Of a DNA stretch of 64,000 nt, positions 1 to 8,056 are shown piece after piece. The notes under the pieces were generated by a model, which saw only the letters and a list, made by a program, of their open reading frames with translations, was not told the DNA's origin and ran no database searches. Origin of the DNA: an uncultured Bacteroidia bacterium. GTDB lineage: Bacteria > Bacteroidota > Bacteroidia > Bacteroidales > UBA932. A program made the position numbers and the translations under genes. The DNA lies in assembly GCA_902785825.1 (NCBI GenBank), contig CACZZZ010000006.1, positions 62,001-126,000 of the forward strand. Direction: 5' to 3'. Positions within the stretch are counted from its first letter, which is position 1. Each line of letters opens with the position of its first letter.

Positions 1-2108
1 CCGTCTTGCTTCACGACAATCTCGGTTTCAGCTGGTATGTTGTCAACTTTCCTGTCAACAGTGACACTCGGGATCTCTTGACCTTGATAGATATATAGAG
101 TAGTTAAAGTACTCATTGGCGAGCAGTCTAGCCATGTCAATGCAGTATTCTTCGAGACATCCAGTCTTATCAAGAGATTAGAAGCGCAGTCTAAATCTTC
201 CAGGGCCTTATTATTTGACACGTCCAGACTTGGCAGATGGTTGGAGGAGCAATCAAGACATATTAGAGCCGAGTTATTGGTCACATCCAATATTTCCAGC
301 TTATTTGAATCACAATATAAATCAGTGAGAACAGTATTATCGGAAACATCAAGGTTGGTCAGTTGATTCGAAGAACAGCGAAGGCGTTCCAATACCGTAT
401 TATTAGTTACGTCAAGACTAGTCAACTTATTAGAGTCGCAGTATAAACGTATCAGTTCCGTATTATATGAGACATTCAGACTGGTTAGTTGGTTGGAGCT
501 ACAGTATAGGAACTTTAGTAATAGTTGCCTAGACACATCCAGGTTAGAGATATGGTTGTTGGAACAGCTAAGAGATTCCAACTCTAAGTTCTTTGACACA
601 TCAAGTCTTGACAATTGGTTTGATGCGCAAGATAGATTCTTAAGCTCCAAGTTATTCGAAACGTCAAGATCGGTCATAAGATTTTGATAACAAGCTAAGG
701 ATTCCAATGCTGTGTTCTTGGAGATGTCGAGAGTTGTCAGCTGATTGTCGAAGCAATATAGATGAGTCAATGTCGTGTTTTGGGATACATCCAGGTTAGT
801 CAGCTGATTGTTGTTGCACTCTAGATAAGTCAATGTCGTGTTTTGGGATACATCCAAATTAGTCAGCTGGTTATAATCGCAGATCAATGATGTCAAAGCG
901 GTATTGTTGTACAGGTTCAAACTGGTTATTCGATTGTATATGCAACGCAGGTTTGTCAGCGCCGGGTTATTCGACGCGTCCAAGCTCGTAAGCTTACCAG
1001 ATGAAATAGACATCTCTGATTCTGACGACCGTTGCGCTGATGAACCTGAACAACCCAAGATCCGCAAAGCAGGCATAAACTCAATTCCCTGAACGGACTC
1101 AATATTATCAGTGTTTACACTGACAGTAGTTATCTCAGATGCCTCCGCAAAGCTGATCTCCCCGTCGCCGTCCGTGTCGAAGTTCTCGACCAGGTATGCC
1201 TTGAAGTTGGCGTCCTCGACAGGGATGTTACCGGTCTTTGTGGAATAAGGGGTTGTGAGGTAATTGTCCAACTTGGTGATGCCAGAGAACTTGGAACGGG
1301 AGATCGTCGTCTTTGCGGTGCGGTTGTATACCCCTTCCTCCGTGTAGGTCTCGAAAGTCATCGTGAATCCGGAGTTGAACACCGTCGGGAGCATAACCAT
1401 ATAGTAGTTCTCACCGACCTCAAAGTATTCACCTCTCGGGCACTCGAGGACGACCTCATCGGAGCCGTCGATGATCTCCTTGATCTCCGGGATCCCAGAG
1501 TCGCTAAGGCCGACCTTGACCTTACCGGTGATCAACTCTCCGCCATTGCTTTTCAATGTCACCTTGCGGACGCCCTCTTTGGTGACTGAGAATCTCCATC
1601 CACCGCAGATGTTGTAGAAACCCATGATAAGGCCCTGGGAACGTCCCAACGAAGGGAATGCTCCCGGCGCGAAAGTTCCTGCGACGGCGGTCTGTTCGGT
1701 TGGCAAGGTCATAGTTATGCTTGCCCCGTCGCAGGACACGTCCTCACCGTAAGGATAAACACCCCAGAAATAGGTGTCATCGACGGTCAACTCTCCACCT
1801 CCGGTGATGGCCGTGATGGTCCCTGTGAAGTTAGTCACGGCGGACGTTCCTGATTCCAATGTTGAGGTGAATTTGCTCCCGCCGTTCGTACCGCTGCCGT
1901 AGAACAGGCTGATGGCGTCGCCCGGAGTCCACAGGACGTCCCCATTTTCGTCCCTGACAGTTCTTGTCTCCGGGTTGCCCTCCCGGAAAGCCTTGATTGT
2001 TATCTCTTTACCGGAGTTTACTGATTCGTTGGAGAGTTTCTCTTCCATTGAGCAACCGGCTGCGATGGAGAGCGCGGACAGCATAAGAAGGTATATTCTT
2101 GTTTTCAT
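1..2108 (-). CDS. Leucine-rich-repeat surface lipoprotein (3' end cut by window)
   Basis: The frame is open from the ATG at 2108 to the window edge, about 702 codons. Residues 1-19 form a lipoprotein signal ending IAAGC, with the lipid Cys at 19. Residues about 25-290 resemble fimbrillin-like N-terminal domains (TRTVRDENGDVLWTPGD). An EF-hand-like loop DTDGDGEISFAE lies near 311-322. From about 365 to 665 there are some 14 repeats of 21 residues with the pattern LDVSxNTxLTxLxCxxNQL, the Bacteroidota LRR type, encoded by a 63-bp period. The last visible residues (PAETEIVVKQDG) suggest the stop lies just outside the window. It is probably surface exposed and adhesive, as in other LRR lipoproteins, but the ligand cannot be told. 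It follows a 46-codon gene by 24 bp and a putative invertible promoter. Confidence 0.88.
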   Translation of the reverse strand, partial: MKTRIYLLMLSALSIAAGCSMEEKLSNESVNSGKEITIKAFREGNPETRTVRDENGDVLWTPGDAISLFYGSGTNGGSKFTSTLESGTSAVTNFTGTITAITGGGELTVDDTYFWGVYPYGEDVSCDGASITMTLPTEQTAVAGTFAPGAFPSLGRSQGLIMGFYNICGGWRFSVTKEGVRKVTLKSNGGELITGKVKVGLSDSGIPEIKEIIDGSDEVVLECPRGEYFEVGENYYMVMLPTVFNSGFTMTFETYTEEGVYNRTAKTTISRSKFSGITKLDNYLTTPYSTKTGNIPVEDANFKAYLVENFDTDGDGEISFAEASEITTVSVNTDNIESVQGIEFMPALRILGCSGSSAQRSSESEMSISSGKLTSLDASNNPALTNLRCIYNRITSLNLYNNTALTSLICDYNQLTNLDVSQNTTLTYLECNNNQLTNLDVSQNTTLTHLYCFDNQLTTLDISKNTALESLACYQNLMTDLDVSNNLELKNLSCASNQLSRLDVSKNLELESLSCSNNHISNLDVSRQLLLKFLYCSSNQLTSLNVSYNTELIRLYCDSNKLTSLDVTNNTVLERLRCSSNQLTNLDVSDNTVLTDLYCDSNKLEILDVTNNSALICLDCSSNHLPSLDVSNNKALEDLDCASNLLIRLDVSKNTALTWLDCSPMSTLTTLYIYQGQEIPSVTVDRKVDNIPAETEIVVKQD

Positions 2109-2132
2109 GGTGTATGTTTTTTGCGTGAATAA

Positions 2133-2273
2133 TTAGGGGTTAAGTTCCTCATCCTCGGTTTTTTCATTATGACCGGGGTCTACTGGTGAACTGCTCATTA
2201 TTGCCTCTATCCCAAGGTCAATGACCTCCGCTTCAGGACTACTGTACGCTACGGTTGAAGTATCTTTCTTCAT
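2133..2273 (-). CDS. Small acidic peptide gene upstream of LRR lipoprotein
   Basis: The ATG at 2273 gives a 46-residue protein beginning MKKDTSTVAYSSPEAEVIDL. An in-frame GTG at 2390 would give 85 residues, but that extension lies in the structured leader and partly inside an inverted-repeat arm, so I prefer 2273. Short proteins of the form MKK-YxxPExEVI are common in Bacteroidales directly ahead of surface lipoprotein operons; their function is unknown. It has no signal peptide or membrane segment. Only 24 bp separate its stop from the LRR lipoprotein start, so the two are probably co-transcribed. Confidence 0.6.
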   Translation of the reverse strand: MKKDTSTVAYSSPEAEVIDLGIEAIMSSSPVDPGHNEKTEDEELNP

Positions 2274-2287
2274 GATTAGTTTATTGT

Positions 2288-2306
2288 CCGCCCTGCTCCT
2301 GGGCGG
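2288..2306 (-). promoter_or_regulatory. GC-rich hairpin just upstream of the small peptide start
   Basis: CCGCCC at 2288-2293 pairs with GGGCGG at 2301-2306 around a 7-nt loop. On the transcribed minus strand the hairpin ends 14 nt before the ATG at 2273, so it could limit ribosome access. A second, longer-range leader stem is possible between 2323-2334 and 2379-2390 (12 pairs, one G-U). Confidence 0.45.
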
Positions 2307-2378
2307 CAACATTACATAGAAAGTGTGGAGCATTCCGTCTATCTGCTGGAGGTTCTGGTAAACCTTGCTCAAATAAAC

Positions 2379-2395
2379 AATACTCCACACCCGTA
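2379..2395 (-). repeat. Left inverted-repeat arm of putative invertible promoter
   Basis: Read on the minus strand this is TACGGGTGTGGAGTATT. It matches the right arm at 2579-2595 (plus strand TACGGGTGTGGAGCATT) at 16 of 17 positions, in opposite orientation, with 183 bp between them. A shorter copy, GTGTGGAGCATT, lies at 2323-2334. Confidence 0.7.
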
Positions 2396-2550
2396 TGGTA
2401 AGATGCTAAGAATTAGCATGGTATGCCATACAAGGTGATGATTGCTTGCCTATCCCTGAGCTTTTGAAAATTTACCAGATTTCCAGCAAGGATAAAAGCG
2501 AAAACACTTTCATCTAAATATGTCTGTCGGGCACAAAAGACTCGACGAAG

Positions 2551-2558
2551 CAAAGATA
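2551..2558 (-). promoter_or_regulatory. -7 promoter box TATCTTTG inside the invertible segment
   Basis: The minus strand reads TATCTTTG, a perfect match to the Bacteroidota -7 consensus TAnnTTTG, pointing towards the peptide/LRR operon. It lies 20 bp inside the right inverted repeat, and the resulting leader would be about 270 nt. I see no TTTG at the expected -33 position. Confidence 0.6.
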
Positions 2559-2578
2559 GCGAAAGTTTCTTTATTATT

Positions 2579-2595
2579 TACGGGTGTGGAGCATT
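2579..2595 (+). repeat. Right inverted-repeat arm of putative invertible promoter
   Basis: Plus strand TACGGGTGTGGAGCATT, the inverted partner of 2379-2395 with one mismatch. Recombination between the two arms would flip the 183-bp segment and turn its promoter away from the LRR operon. Confidence 0.7.
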
Positions 2596-2680
2596 TTCAA
2601 TTTTTCCTTAAATATGTAATGTTTATTCCCGGTAGCCTCTGGAGCGATCCAAGTTGCCGGGTTTCGTATTATATAAAAGC

Positions 2681-2718
2681 GCACCGCGACATAGGCACGA
2701 TCTCCTATATCGCGGTGC
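2681..2718 (-). terminator. Terminator of the TonB receptor/DUF4249 operon
   Basis: A 15-bp stem with one mismatch (2681-2695 with 2704-2718) closes an 8-nt loop. On the minus strand it is followed by GCTTTTATAT. It lies about 155 bp downstream of the DUF4249 gene. Confidence 0.6.
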
Positions 2719-2873
2719 AGACTCTCACGTACTGCGGCAAACAGTATTCTTGTGTAAAGATAAGATTAATCCGATTATTTGCAAAGCCCGGAGCAGATAT
2801 AAATCGGAACGAATATATCCATATTCCGGCAAGGTCTAAAGGCAGACTTAAGGATGACAGCGGAAGCACCCCA

Positions 2874-3785
2874 TTATTCAGGGAGCGTTCTGCGGTAGTA
2901 CGGTCGGAAAGGGTCGTCAACTGTGACGCTTGCGGAGACGACGGGACAGGCGGCGAAATAACCGGCCACGTTCCCGTCGCCTCCTTTTATATTGGTCGGG
3001 CAGTTGGCCGGCTGGGGGGAGAATAACGGGATAGCTGACACGGCCCCGTTAAGCAGGACAGCCATCAGGTAGTCAAAGAAATCCTTGCTCAAGGTCATTG
3101 CCTCCAGGGTCACGACATCTCCTGTCTCGAGGTATTTGGCGCAATCGCCGTAGAGTTTCCTCATCATGGAATATTGCATCAGAGTGGCGATAGGGAAGCC
3201 GTTGATCACATTTCCGCTGAAGTAGATGTCGTCTGTCACCTCAGCCATCTCGAAAGGGTAGAAATTATTGTTCACACCGGCTGTGACATAATAATAATCA
3301 GTTGTTTCCAGATCCTGCCCCCAGACGGCCAAAGTCCACAGGCTGTCGAGCCCCATGGTCTTGTTCCCGGCAAAGGCGTAGTCCACCTCGTCAATGCGGA
3401 AACCGCTGTGGGGCATCGTGGCGTCCGCACTGTAAATGTCCCCTTCGGGAAGCGATATAGTCAGATGATAATTACCTCCTGGCTCGCCATGGTATCCGGC
3501 GGGAGCCTCGTAAACTCCGGTCTCTTTTTCACTGAAGCGGACCTCCTCATTCCCGTCGCTGATTGTCACAATAGCGCCGGAAACGCCCTTGGATGACGCT
3601 TCCTCAAAATAGGGGACTGACTTGGAAAGAAGAACCTGTTGAGGCCGGTCCGCCCTGTCAGTGATGATGGCCTCAACGGAGATGAACTCCTGATGCTCGC
3701 CGCTCGATCGCAAATCTGTCTCTTCAGAGCAAGCTGCCACAGAAAGAATGGCCCAAAGAATTATGAATATACGGAAACTCTTCAT
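2874..3785 (-). CDS. DUF4249 lipoprotein
   Basis: This 303-residue protein starts with a lipoprotein signal (lipobox VAAC, Cys 19). The next part, beginning around EFISVEAIITDRADRPQ, is an Ig-like region, followed by the long DUF4249 body. DUF4249 proteins are outer-membrane-associated lipoproteins of Bacteroidota found next to TonB-dependent receptors; by analogy with SusD they may help capture the substrate, but this is not established. The start codon follows the stop of the receptor gene by 2 bp, so the two form one operon. The substrate is unknown. Confidence 0.82.
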   Translation of the reverse strand: MKSFRIFIILWAILSVAACSEETDLRSSGEHQEFISVEAIITDRADRPQQVLLSKSVPYFEEASSKGVSGAIVTISDGNEEVRFSEKETGVYEAPAGYHGEPGGNYHLTISLPEGDIYSADATMPHSGFRIDEVDYAFAGNKTMGLDSLWTLAVWGQDLETTDYYYVTAGVNNNFYPFEMAEVTDDIYFSGNVINGFPIATLMQYSMMRKLYGDCAKYLETGDVVTLEAMTLSKDFFDYLMAVLLNGAVSAIPLFSPQPANCPTNIKGGDGNVAGYFAACPVVSASVTVDDPFRPYYRRTLPE

Positions 3786-3787
3786 TT

Positions 3788-6151
3788 TTAGAATTTTATG
3801 TTGTAAGACACCGAGGGAATGATTGTGAACAAATAGACCTTTATGGCTCTGGCGGTGTTCTTCTCACGGTCATAGTTGAAAGCGATGCTCCAGGCATTGT
3901 GGCGGGAATAAGCGTTATAGAATGAGAGATTCCACTCTCCGCTCCATCGCTTCCCGGCGGCCCTTCCCGCTGTCCGATAAGTCAAAGATAGATCCATTCT
4001 GTGGTAGTCAGGCAGACGGTCAGAGTTCCTCTCAGAATAGACAGGGACCCAAGTCCCCATGAATGAATACCTTCCGACAGGATAGGTGGTGGGAGATCCG
4101 CTGTAGAAGACCCATTCAGTCGCGGCTGACAGCCTTTTGTTGAAATCGTATGTCAAGACGAAGTTCACCGCGTGCTCATGGTTGAGAGGGGAGCGGTAAC
4201 TCTTTCCTCCATTAAGCTCCGGGATGTAGTAGAGAGCTCGTGACCAAGTGTATGAGATCCAGCCGTTCCATTTGTCGAAATCGTATTTGAGCATGGCCTC
4301 AACCCCGTATGAGGTGGAGCTTCCGGTCCTCAGCAGACCCTCCCGATCCACATTGTCAATGACTATTCCCGGGTTCTCGACGAAGTCGATAACGTTTTTC
4401 CCTTTCTTGTGGAATCCTTCGAGAGAAGCCTCCAGGGCCTCGTCGGCGAATAAGGCGTTGAGGCCTATGGAAAACTGATCCGAGCGCTGGGGCTTGGTGT
4501 TGGGCGAGGCTGTGAACCAGGTGTCAATAGGGCTTCCGGTTATGCTTATTCTGGCCTGTTGGAGATACTGGAATGAACGGGAATATGCCCCTTTGACAGA
4601 CCAGTCTTTACCGAGAGGCATAGATGCGGATATTCTCGGCTCAAGACCGTTGTACGTCTTGATTCTCTCGCCTTTGGGAATGTCATTGACCGCCGTAAGT
4701 TCATGTGTCACAGGGTCGAAGTACCTTTGGGTCGTACCTCCCAGAGTCGTGAAGGACGAGAAACGCAGGCCGTAGCGGACTGTCAATGGGCCTAACTTGC
4801 TCTCGTTCTGCAAGTAAGCGAATGGTTGGGCTGCGAATGTCGATGGCATCACCACTTTATTCACCACGGTACTGCCATCGCGCGGAGAGCATTCTCCAGG
4901 CGCTATTGAATAATACGCCAGCCCGGCTCCAGCCTGCATCGTGTTCGCTGGATTTATGAACCAAGTCCATCCTGCCTTGATGCCCGTCTCACGGATGCTC
5001 TGGAGATAATCGAACTTGGCTTCGCTCATGTCCCCGGCCAGAGTGTTACGGTAGATGGAGTTGTAGAGAGTCACATCTGAGGTAAGTTTATGGCCATAGA
5101 CGTGGTTCCACCTCAGGGATTGGGTGTGATTGGCGAAGCCGAAATCCATATTCCCCATGTCGAACTCTTCCATGCTGAGACCGAAAACGTCTTTCCCGTC
5201 AAAGGCACCGAGATACAATCTGTCATTCTTCCCGGCTATCCAAGTCAATTTGGCGTTGAGGTCGTAGAAAAACATCTTCGTGTGGTCCGGCAGGTTGTCT
5301 CCAAGCAGGGGGAAAAAGAGGTCGAGATAAGTCCTCCTGCCAGCTGCCATGAACGAGAGCTTTTCAGGAATGATAGGTCCTTCGACGAATACTTTTGAGG
5401 TGATCAGGCCGATTGAGGCGTTCCCGCCGAACTCCCTGTTGTTGCCGTCCTTGCCGCTGATGTCAAGAATCGAGGATATCCGGCCGCCGTACATGGCAGG
5501 GAAATCGCCTTTGTATAGTTCCGCGCTCCGGATGGCATCGCTGTTGAACATGGAAAGAAACCCAAGGAAATGGCCGCAATTATAGACCGGCGCCCCGTCC
5601 ATAAGAATAAGATTCTGGTCCACGCCACCACCCCTGACACTGAACCCTGTGGCTCCCTCGCTCGGAGTTTGTACTCCAGGCATCATCTGGATGACCCTGA
5701 TGATGTCGTTCTCACCCATAAGGGCAGGCAGGCTTTTCACCAGGGCCGCATCCACTCTCTGTTTGCCTAGTTGCGGGATCTTAAGCTCATCCCTCTTTGT
5801 CTTTGAGAAAACCGTAGCAGCTTCAAGGGTCTCGTTGTCAAGTTCCATCTCGAAGTCTTCGGTTTTGGAAGATGTGACCGAAAGTGTCCTTTCTATTGTC
5901 TTGTAGCCGGTGAAAGAGCAGAGGAGTGTCACCTCTCCTTTCCGCACGGCAAGGGAATAATAGCCTGAGTTGTCTGCGGAAACTCCTGATGTCTTGTCTT
6001 TTGTGAATATTACCGCTCCGGTGAGGGGCTCTCCGCTCTTCGCATCCCGGACATGGCCGGAGACCGAAGCTTTCCCGCCTTGGGCATCGAGTCTGATTCC
6101 CGGCAGGAAAACTGTCAAGACAAACAAGGCGATTATGTATGGTGTTCTCAT
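3788..6151 (-). CDS. TonB-dependent receptor, carboxypeptidase-regulatory-domain type
   Basis: Starting at the ATG at 6151 gives 787 residues beginning with a signal peptide (MRTPYIIALFVLTVFLPG). An upstream ATG at 6208 is in frame but would put a hydrophilic extension before the signal. Residues about 25-105 form a CarboxypepD-regulatory-like domain (SVSGHVRDAKSGEPLTGAVI). Residues about 120-225 are the plug (GFSVRGGGVDQNLILMDGAP). The rest is a 22-strand type barrel ending in an aromatic-rich strand with terminal Phe (PSVSYNIKF). It imports an unknown ligand across the outer membrane using TonB energy and is paired with the DUF4249 lipoprotein 2 bp downstream. A divergent FecCD-type permease could be its inner-membrane partner, but that is only positional inference. 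Confidence 0.9.
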   Translation of the reverse strand: MRTPYIIALFVLTVFLPGIRLDAQGGKASVSGHVRDAKSGEPLTGAVIFTKDKTSGVSADNSGYYSLAVRKGEVTLLCSFTGYKTIERTLSVTSSKTEDFEMELDNETLEAATVFSKTKRDELKIPQLGKQRVDAALVKSLPALMGENDIIRVIQMMPGVQTPSEGATGFSVRGGGVDQNLILMDGAPVYNCGHFLGFLSMFNSDAIRSAELYKGDFPAMYGGRISSILDISGKDGNNREFGGNASIGLITSKVFVEGPIIPEKLSFMAAGRRTYLDLFFPLLGDNLPDHTKMFFYDLNAKLTWIAGKNDRLYLGAFDGKDVFGLSMEEFDMGNMDFGFANHTQSLRWNHVYGHKLTSDVTLYNSIYRNTLAGDMSEAKFDYLQSIRETGIKAGWTWFINPANTMQAGAGLAYYSIAPGECSPRDGSTVVNKVVMPSTFAAQPFAYLQNESKLGPLTVRYGLRFSSFTTLGGTTQRYFDPVTHELTAVNDIPKGERIKTYNGLEPRISASMPLGKDWSVKGAYSRSFQYLQQARISITGSPIDTWFTASPNTKPQRSDQFSIGLNALFADEALEASLEGFHKKGKNVIDFVENPGIVIDNVDREGLLRTGSSTSYGVEAMLKYDFDKWNGWISYTWSRALYYIPELNGGKSYRSPLNHEHAVNFVLTYDFNKRLSAATEWVFYSGSPTTYPVGRYSFMGTWVPVYSERNSDRLPDYHRMDLSLTYRTAGRAAGKRWSGEWNLSFYNAYSRHNAWSIAFNYDREKNTARAIKVYLFTIIPSVSYNIKF

Positions 6152-6202
6152 TCTATCCTTTTTTTCTATCCGCGAAGTTACAACAGATGAATCGCAATCA
6201 GG

Positions 6203-6232
6203 TTGCATTCTCGGGGATAATACCTATATTTG
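6203..6232 (+). promoter_or_regulatory. Promoter of FecCD-type transporter operon
   Basis: TTG at 6203-6205 and TATATTTG at 6225-6232 are 19 bp apart, fitting the Bacteroidota -33/-7 consensus. The TTG at 6230 that could open the permease frame is part of this box, which argues for the ATG at 6260 as the true start. Confidence 0.6.
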
Positions 6233-6259
6233 ACAATCATTTTCCCTCTTTGTTTAGTG

Positions 6260-7207
6260 ATGAGGAACAGTTATCCGGCAGTAGTGTTATCTTTGGTTCT
6301 GGTTGTCATGATCTTGGTGGCGGCCGATCTGTTATGTGGAGGAGCCGGGTTTGGCGCTCCGGACCGGGTGATTTTCCTTAAATTGCGATTCCCAAGGATG
6401 TTGACTGCCATTCTTGCCGGAGCCTCCCTGGCCTTGGCCGGGCTGCAGATGCAGACCATATTCCGTAATCCTTTGGCTGATCCCCATATCATGGGGGTTA
6501 GCGCCGGGGCAGGTACCGGGGCTGCGGTTGCGACCTTGCTTATCGGGACTTCGTTGCCGGCGGCATTGTCCGGGCTGACGGTGGTCTCGGCCGCTTTCCT
6601 TGGGGCCTTGCTGACCTCTGCCCTGGTTGTCCTGGTAGCCTCGAAAATCCGCGGAGCCACAACACTTTTGGTTTTCGGAGTGATGCTTGGTTTCGTGTTC
6701 AGCGCCGTGACCTCTATCCTTGAATATTCAGCCAATGCCGAGAGTCTCAAAGTTTTTTACAGCTGGTCGGCCGGCAGTTTCATCGGGGGCGGCTTTGAAG
6801 GCATAGCTATTATGGCAATTGCCCTTATGGCCGGTTTGTTGCTGTCGCTGGTCAATAACCGCCGCCTTGATGTGGCTCTTTTCGGGGAGGACTACGCTTC
6901 AATGACGGGAGTCAGTCCAGTTCGTACCAGAAATATCTCAATGATAGGGAGTTGCCTCATGGCTGGAGCGGTCACCGCATTCTGCGGCCCGTTGGGTTTC
7001 GTCGGGATTGTGGCTCCACACGTCGCGAGAGCTTTGGCCGGATCGTCCCTACATATAAAGACTATTCCAGTGACGCTTTTGACTGGTGCTGGTCTTTCCG
7101 TAGTGGCGGATATCCTCTCACAGGTTTTCAGCCGTCCACTTCCGGTCGGCAGCACTATGGCGATAATCGGCGCCCCGATAATCATCTATATTCTTTTACG
7201 GAGATGA
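6260..7207 (+). CDS. FecCD-family ABC transporter permease
   Basis: This 315-residue, very hydrophobic protein with about nine membrane segments belongs to the FecCD/BtuC family of iron-siderophore, haem and cobalamin importers. Diagnostic parts include RFPRMLTAILAGASLALAG, QTIFRNPLADPHIMGVSAGA and the C-terminal GFVGIVAPHVAR coupling region. The ATG at 6260 is preferred because upstream GTG and TTG codons fall at or next to the promoter box. The ATPase gene overlaps its stop by 4 bp (ATGA). No periplasmic binding protein gene is adjacent, so the substrate cannot be assigned. Confidence 0.9.
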   Translation: MRNSYPAVVLSLVLVVMILVAADLLCGGAGFGAPDRVIFLKLRFPRMLTAILAGASLALAGLQMQTIFRNPLADPHIMGVSAGAGTGAAVATLLIGTSLPAALSGLTVVSAAFLGALLTSALVVLVASKIRGATTLLVFGVMLGFVFSAVTSILEYSANAESLKVFYSWSAGSFIGGGFEGIAIMAIALMAGLLLSLVNNRRLDVALFGEDYASMTGVSPVRTRNISMIGSCLMAGAVTAFCGPLGFVGIVAPHVARALAGSSLHIKTIPVTLLTGAGLSVVADILSQVFSRPLPVGSTMAIIGAPIIIYILLRR

Positions 7208-7797
7208 TAAAGGCTTCTGACATGGTGGTTGGCTACTATAATAAAGTCGCCGGGCCTCTGTCCTTTGAATATGCGGACGGGGAGTGCGTCATGCTGCGCG
7301 GCAGGAACGGAAGCGGCAAGACCACCTTGATGAAGACCATAGCCGGGATCCTGCCGCCATTGTCCGGAACCCTAGAAACCGGCGGCTCAGCGGTCCTTGT
7401 TCCGACCCGTATCCCAAAAGTCAAAGGATTCACAGTCAGTGATTTCGTTCGGACTGGAATGCTGGCTGAGTCCGGGGCTTTCAGAAAGCTTGACAGGGGA
7501 GCGGAGAGCCGAGTCGAGGAAGCCATCCGGATGATGGAGTTGAACCAGTTGGCGGATAAGGATTTAAGCCGGATCAGCGATGGCGAGTTCCAGAAAGCTT
7601 GTGTCGCCGCGGCGCTGACCCGCAGGGCGAACGTCCTGATGCTTGACGAGCCCACAGCCTTTCTTGACGTGGAGAACAGGGTGATGGTCCTTCAGACCCT
7701 TCAGCGCATAGCTCACGAGACCGGGACCACCATCATCTTCTCCACCCACGACATCCACGACGGCGCCCTCTACTCGGACACTGTCCTTGCGCTGTAA
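7204..7797 (+). CDS. ABC transporter ATPase partner of the FecCD permease
   Basis: The ATG overlaps the permease stop in ATGA and gives 197 residues. Walker A is GRNGSGKT (33-40) and Walker B is VLMLDEPTAFLD. The signature motif is degenerate, ISDGEFQKA instead of LSGGQ, and a switch His is present in STHDIHDG. At 197 residues it is shorter than the usual 250 or so of FecE/BtuD proteins and ends soon after the switch. It energises uptake through the permease. It is followed by a strong terminator, so the operon has only these two genes. Confidence 0.87.
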   Translation: MIKASDMVVGYYNKVAGPLSFEYADGECVMLRGRNGSGKTTLMKTIAGILPPLSGTLETGGSAVLVPTRIPKVKGFTVSDFVRTGMLAESGAFRKLDRGAESRVEEAIRMMELNQLADKDLSRISDGEFQKACVAAALTRRANVLMLDEPTAFLDVENRVMVLQTLQRIAHETGTTIIFSTHDIHDGALYSDTVLAL

Positions 7798-7838
7798 TGG
7801 ACCGTTTTTCGTAACAGCTTGATAATCAGGAATAAGGC

Positions 7839-7873
7839 AAAAAATGCGTAGCTAATTAAACTACGCATTTTTC
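7839..7873. terminator. Rho-independent terminator after the ABC operon
   Basis: AAAAATGCGTAG (7840-7851) pairs perfectly with CTACGCATTTTT (7861-7872) around a 9-nt loop. The A and T tracts make it usable on both strands. The following 180 bp up to 8056 show no gene. Confidence 0.85.
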
Positions 7874-8056
7874 TGTAAAATATTGATTATTAGATACTTC
7901 TCAAAAACGCTCAAGTTGCCCATGGCGAAACCACTCATTTGTAGCCTCTCTCGCCACCCAAAACGTCGCCTCAGGCACCCTTCTGGCATGTCCTCAAGGC
8001 CTAGGTTTGTAAACTTTGGCTTTATCTCCTAGCCCCCCATTCAGCGCTTGAAGACT

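Larger units (their letters stand above)
2274..2873. other. Gene-free 600-bp leader and intergenic region
   Basis: No credible gene was found; open frames here lack family resemblance and overlap inverted repeats. The stretch holds, from left to right, the structured leader of the peptide/LRR operon, the left inverted-repeat arm, a hairpin at about 2393-2431 (outer arms GTATGG/CCATAC, inner ATGCTAA/TTAGCAT), a minus-strand promoter box, the right arm, and the terminator hairpin of the neighbouring receptor operon. Confidence 0.7.

Noticed and set aside
120..1010. 63-bp direct repeats resembling a CRISPR or minisatellite array
   Set aside because: The period equals 21 codons, the minus strand is open throughout, and the translation gives clean LRR motifs. 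The repeats vary at synonymous and variable LRR positions.
2520..3026. 168-codon plus-strand open frame
   Set aside because: It runs through a promoter box, an inverted-repeat arm and a terminator hairpin into the antisense of the DUF4249 gene, with no recognisable domain.
6230..6259. TTG at 6230 as start of the FecCD permease
   Set aside because: The codon is part of the TATATTTG promoter box, so it would not be in the transcript. ATG at 6260 gives a normal N-terminus.
7874..8056. Possible small RNA between the ABC operon terminator and the 8057 gene
   Set aside because: No promoter box, stable hairpin pair or conserved RNA motif could be made out by eye.
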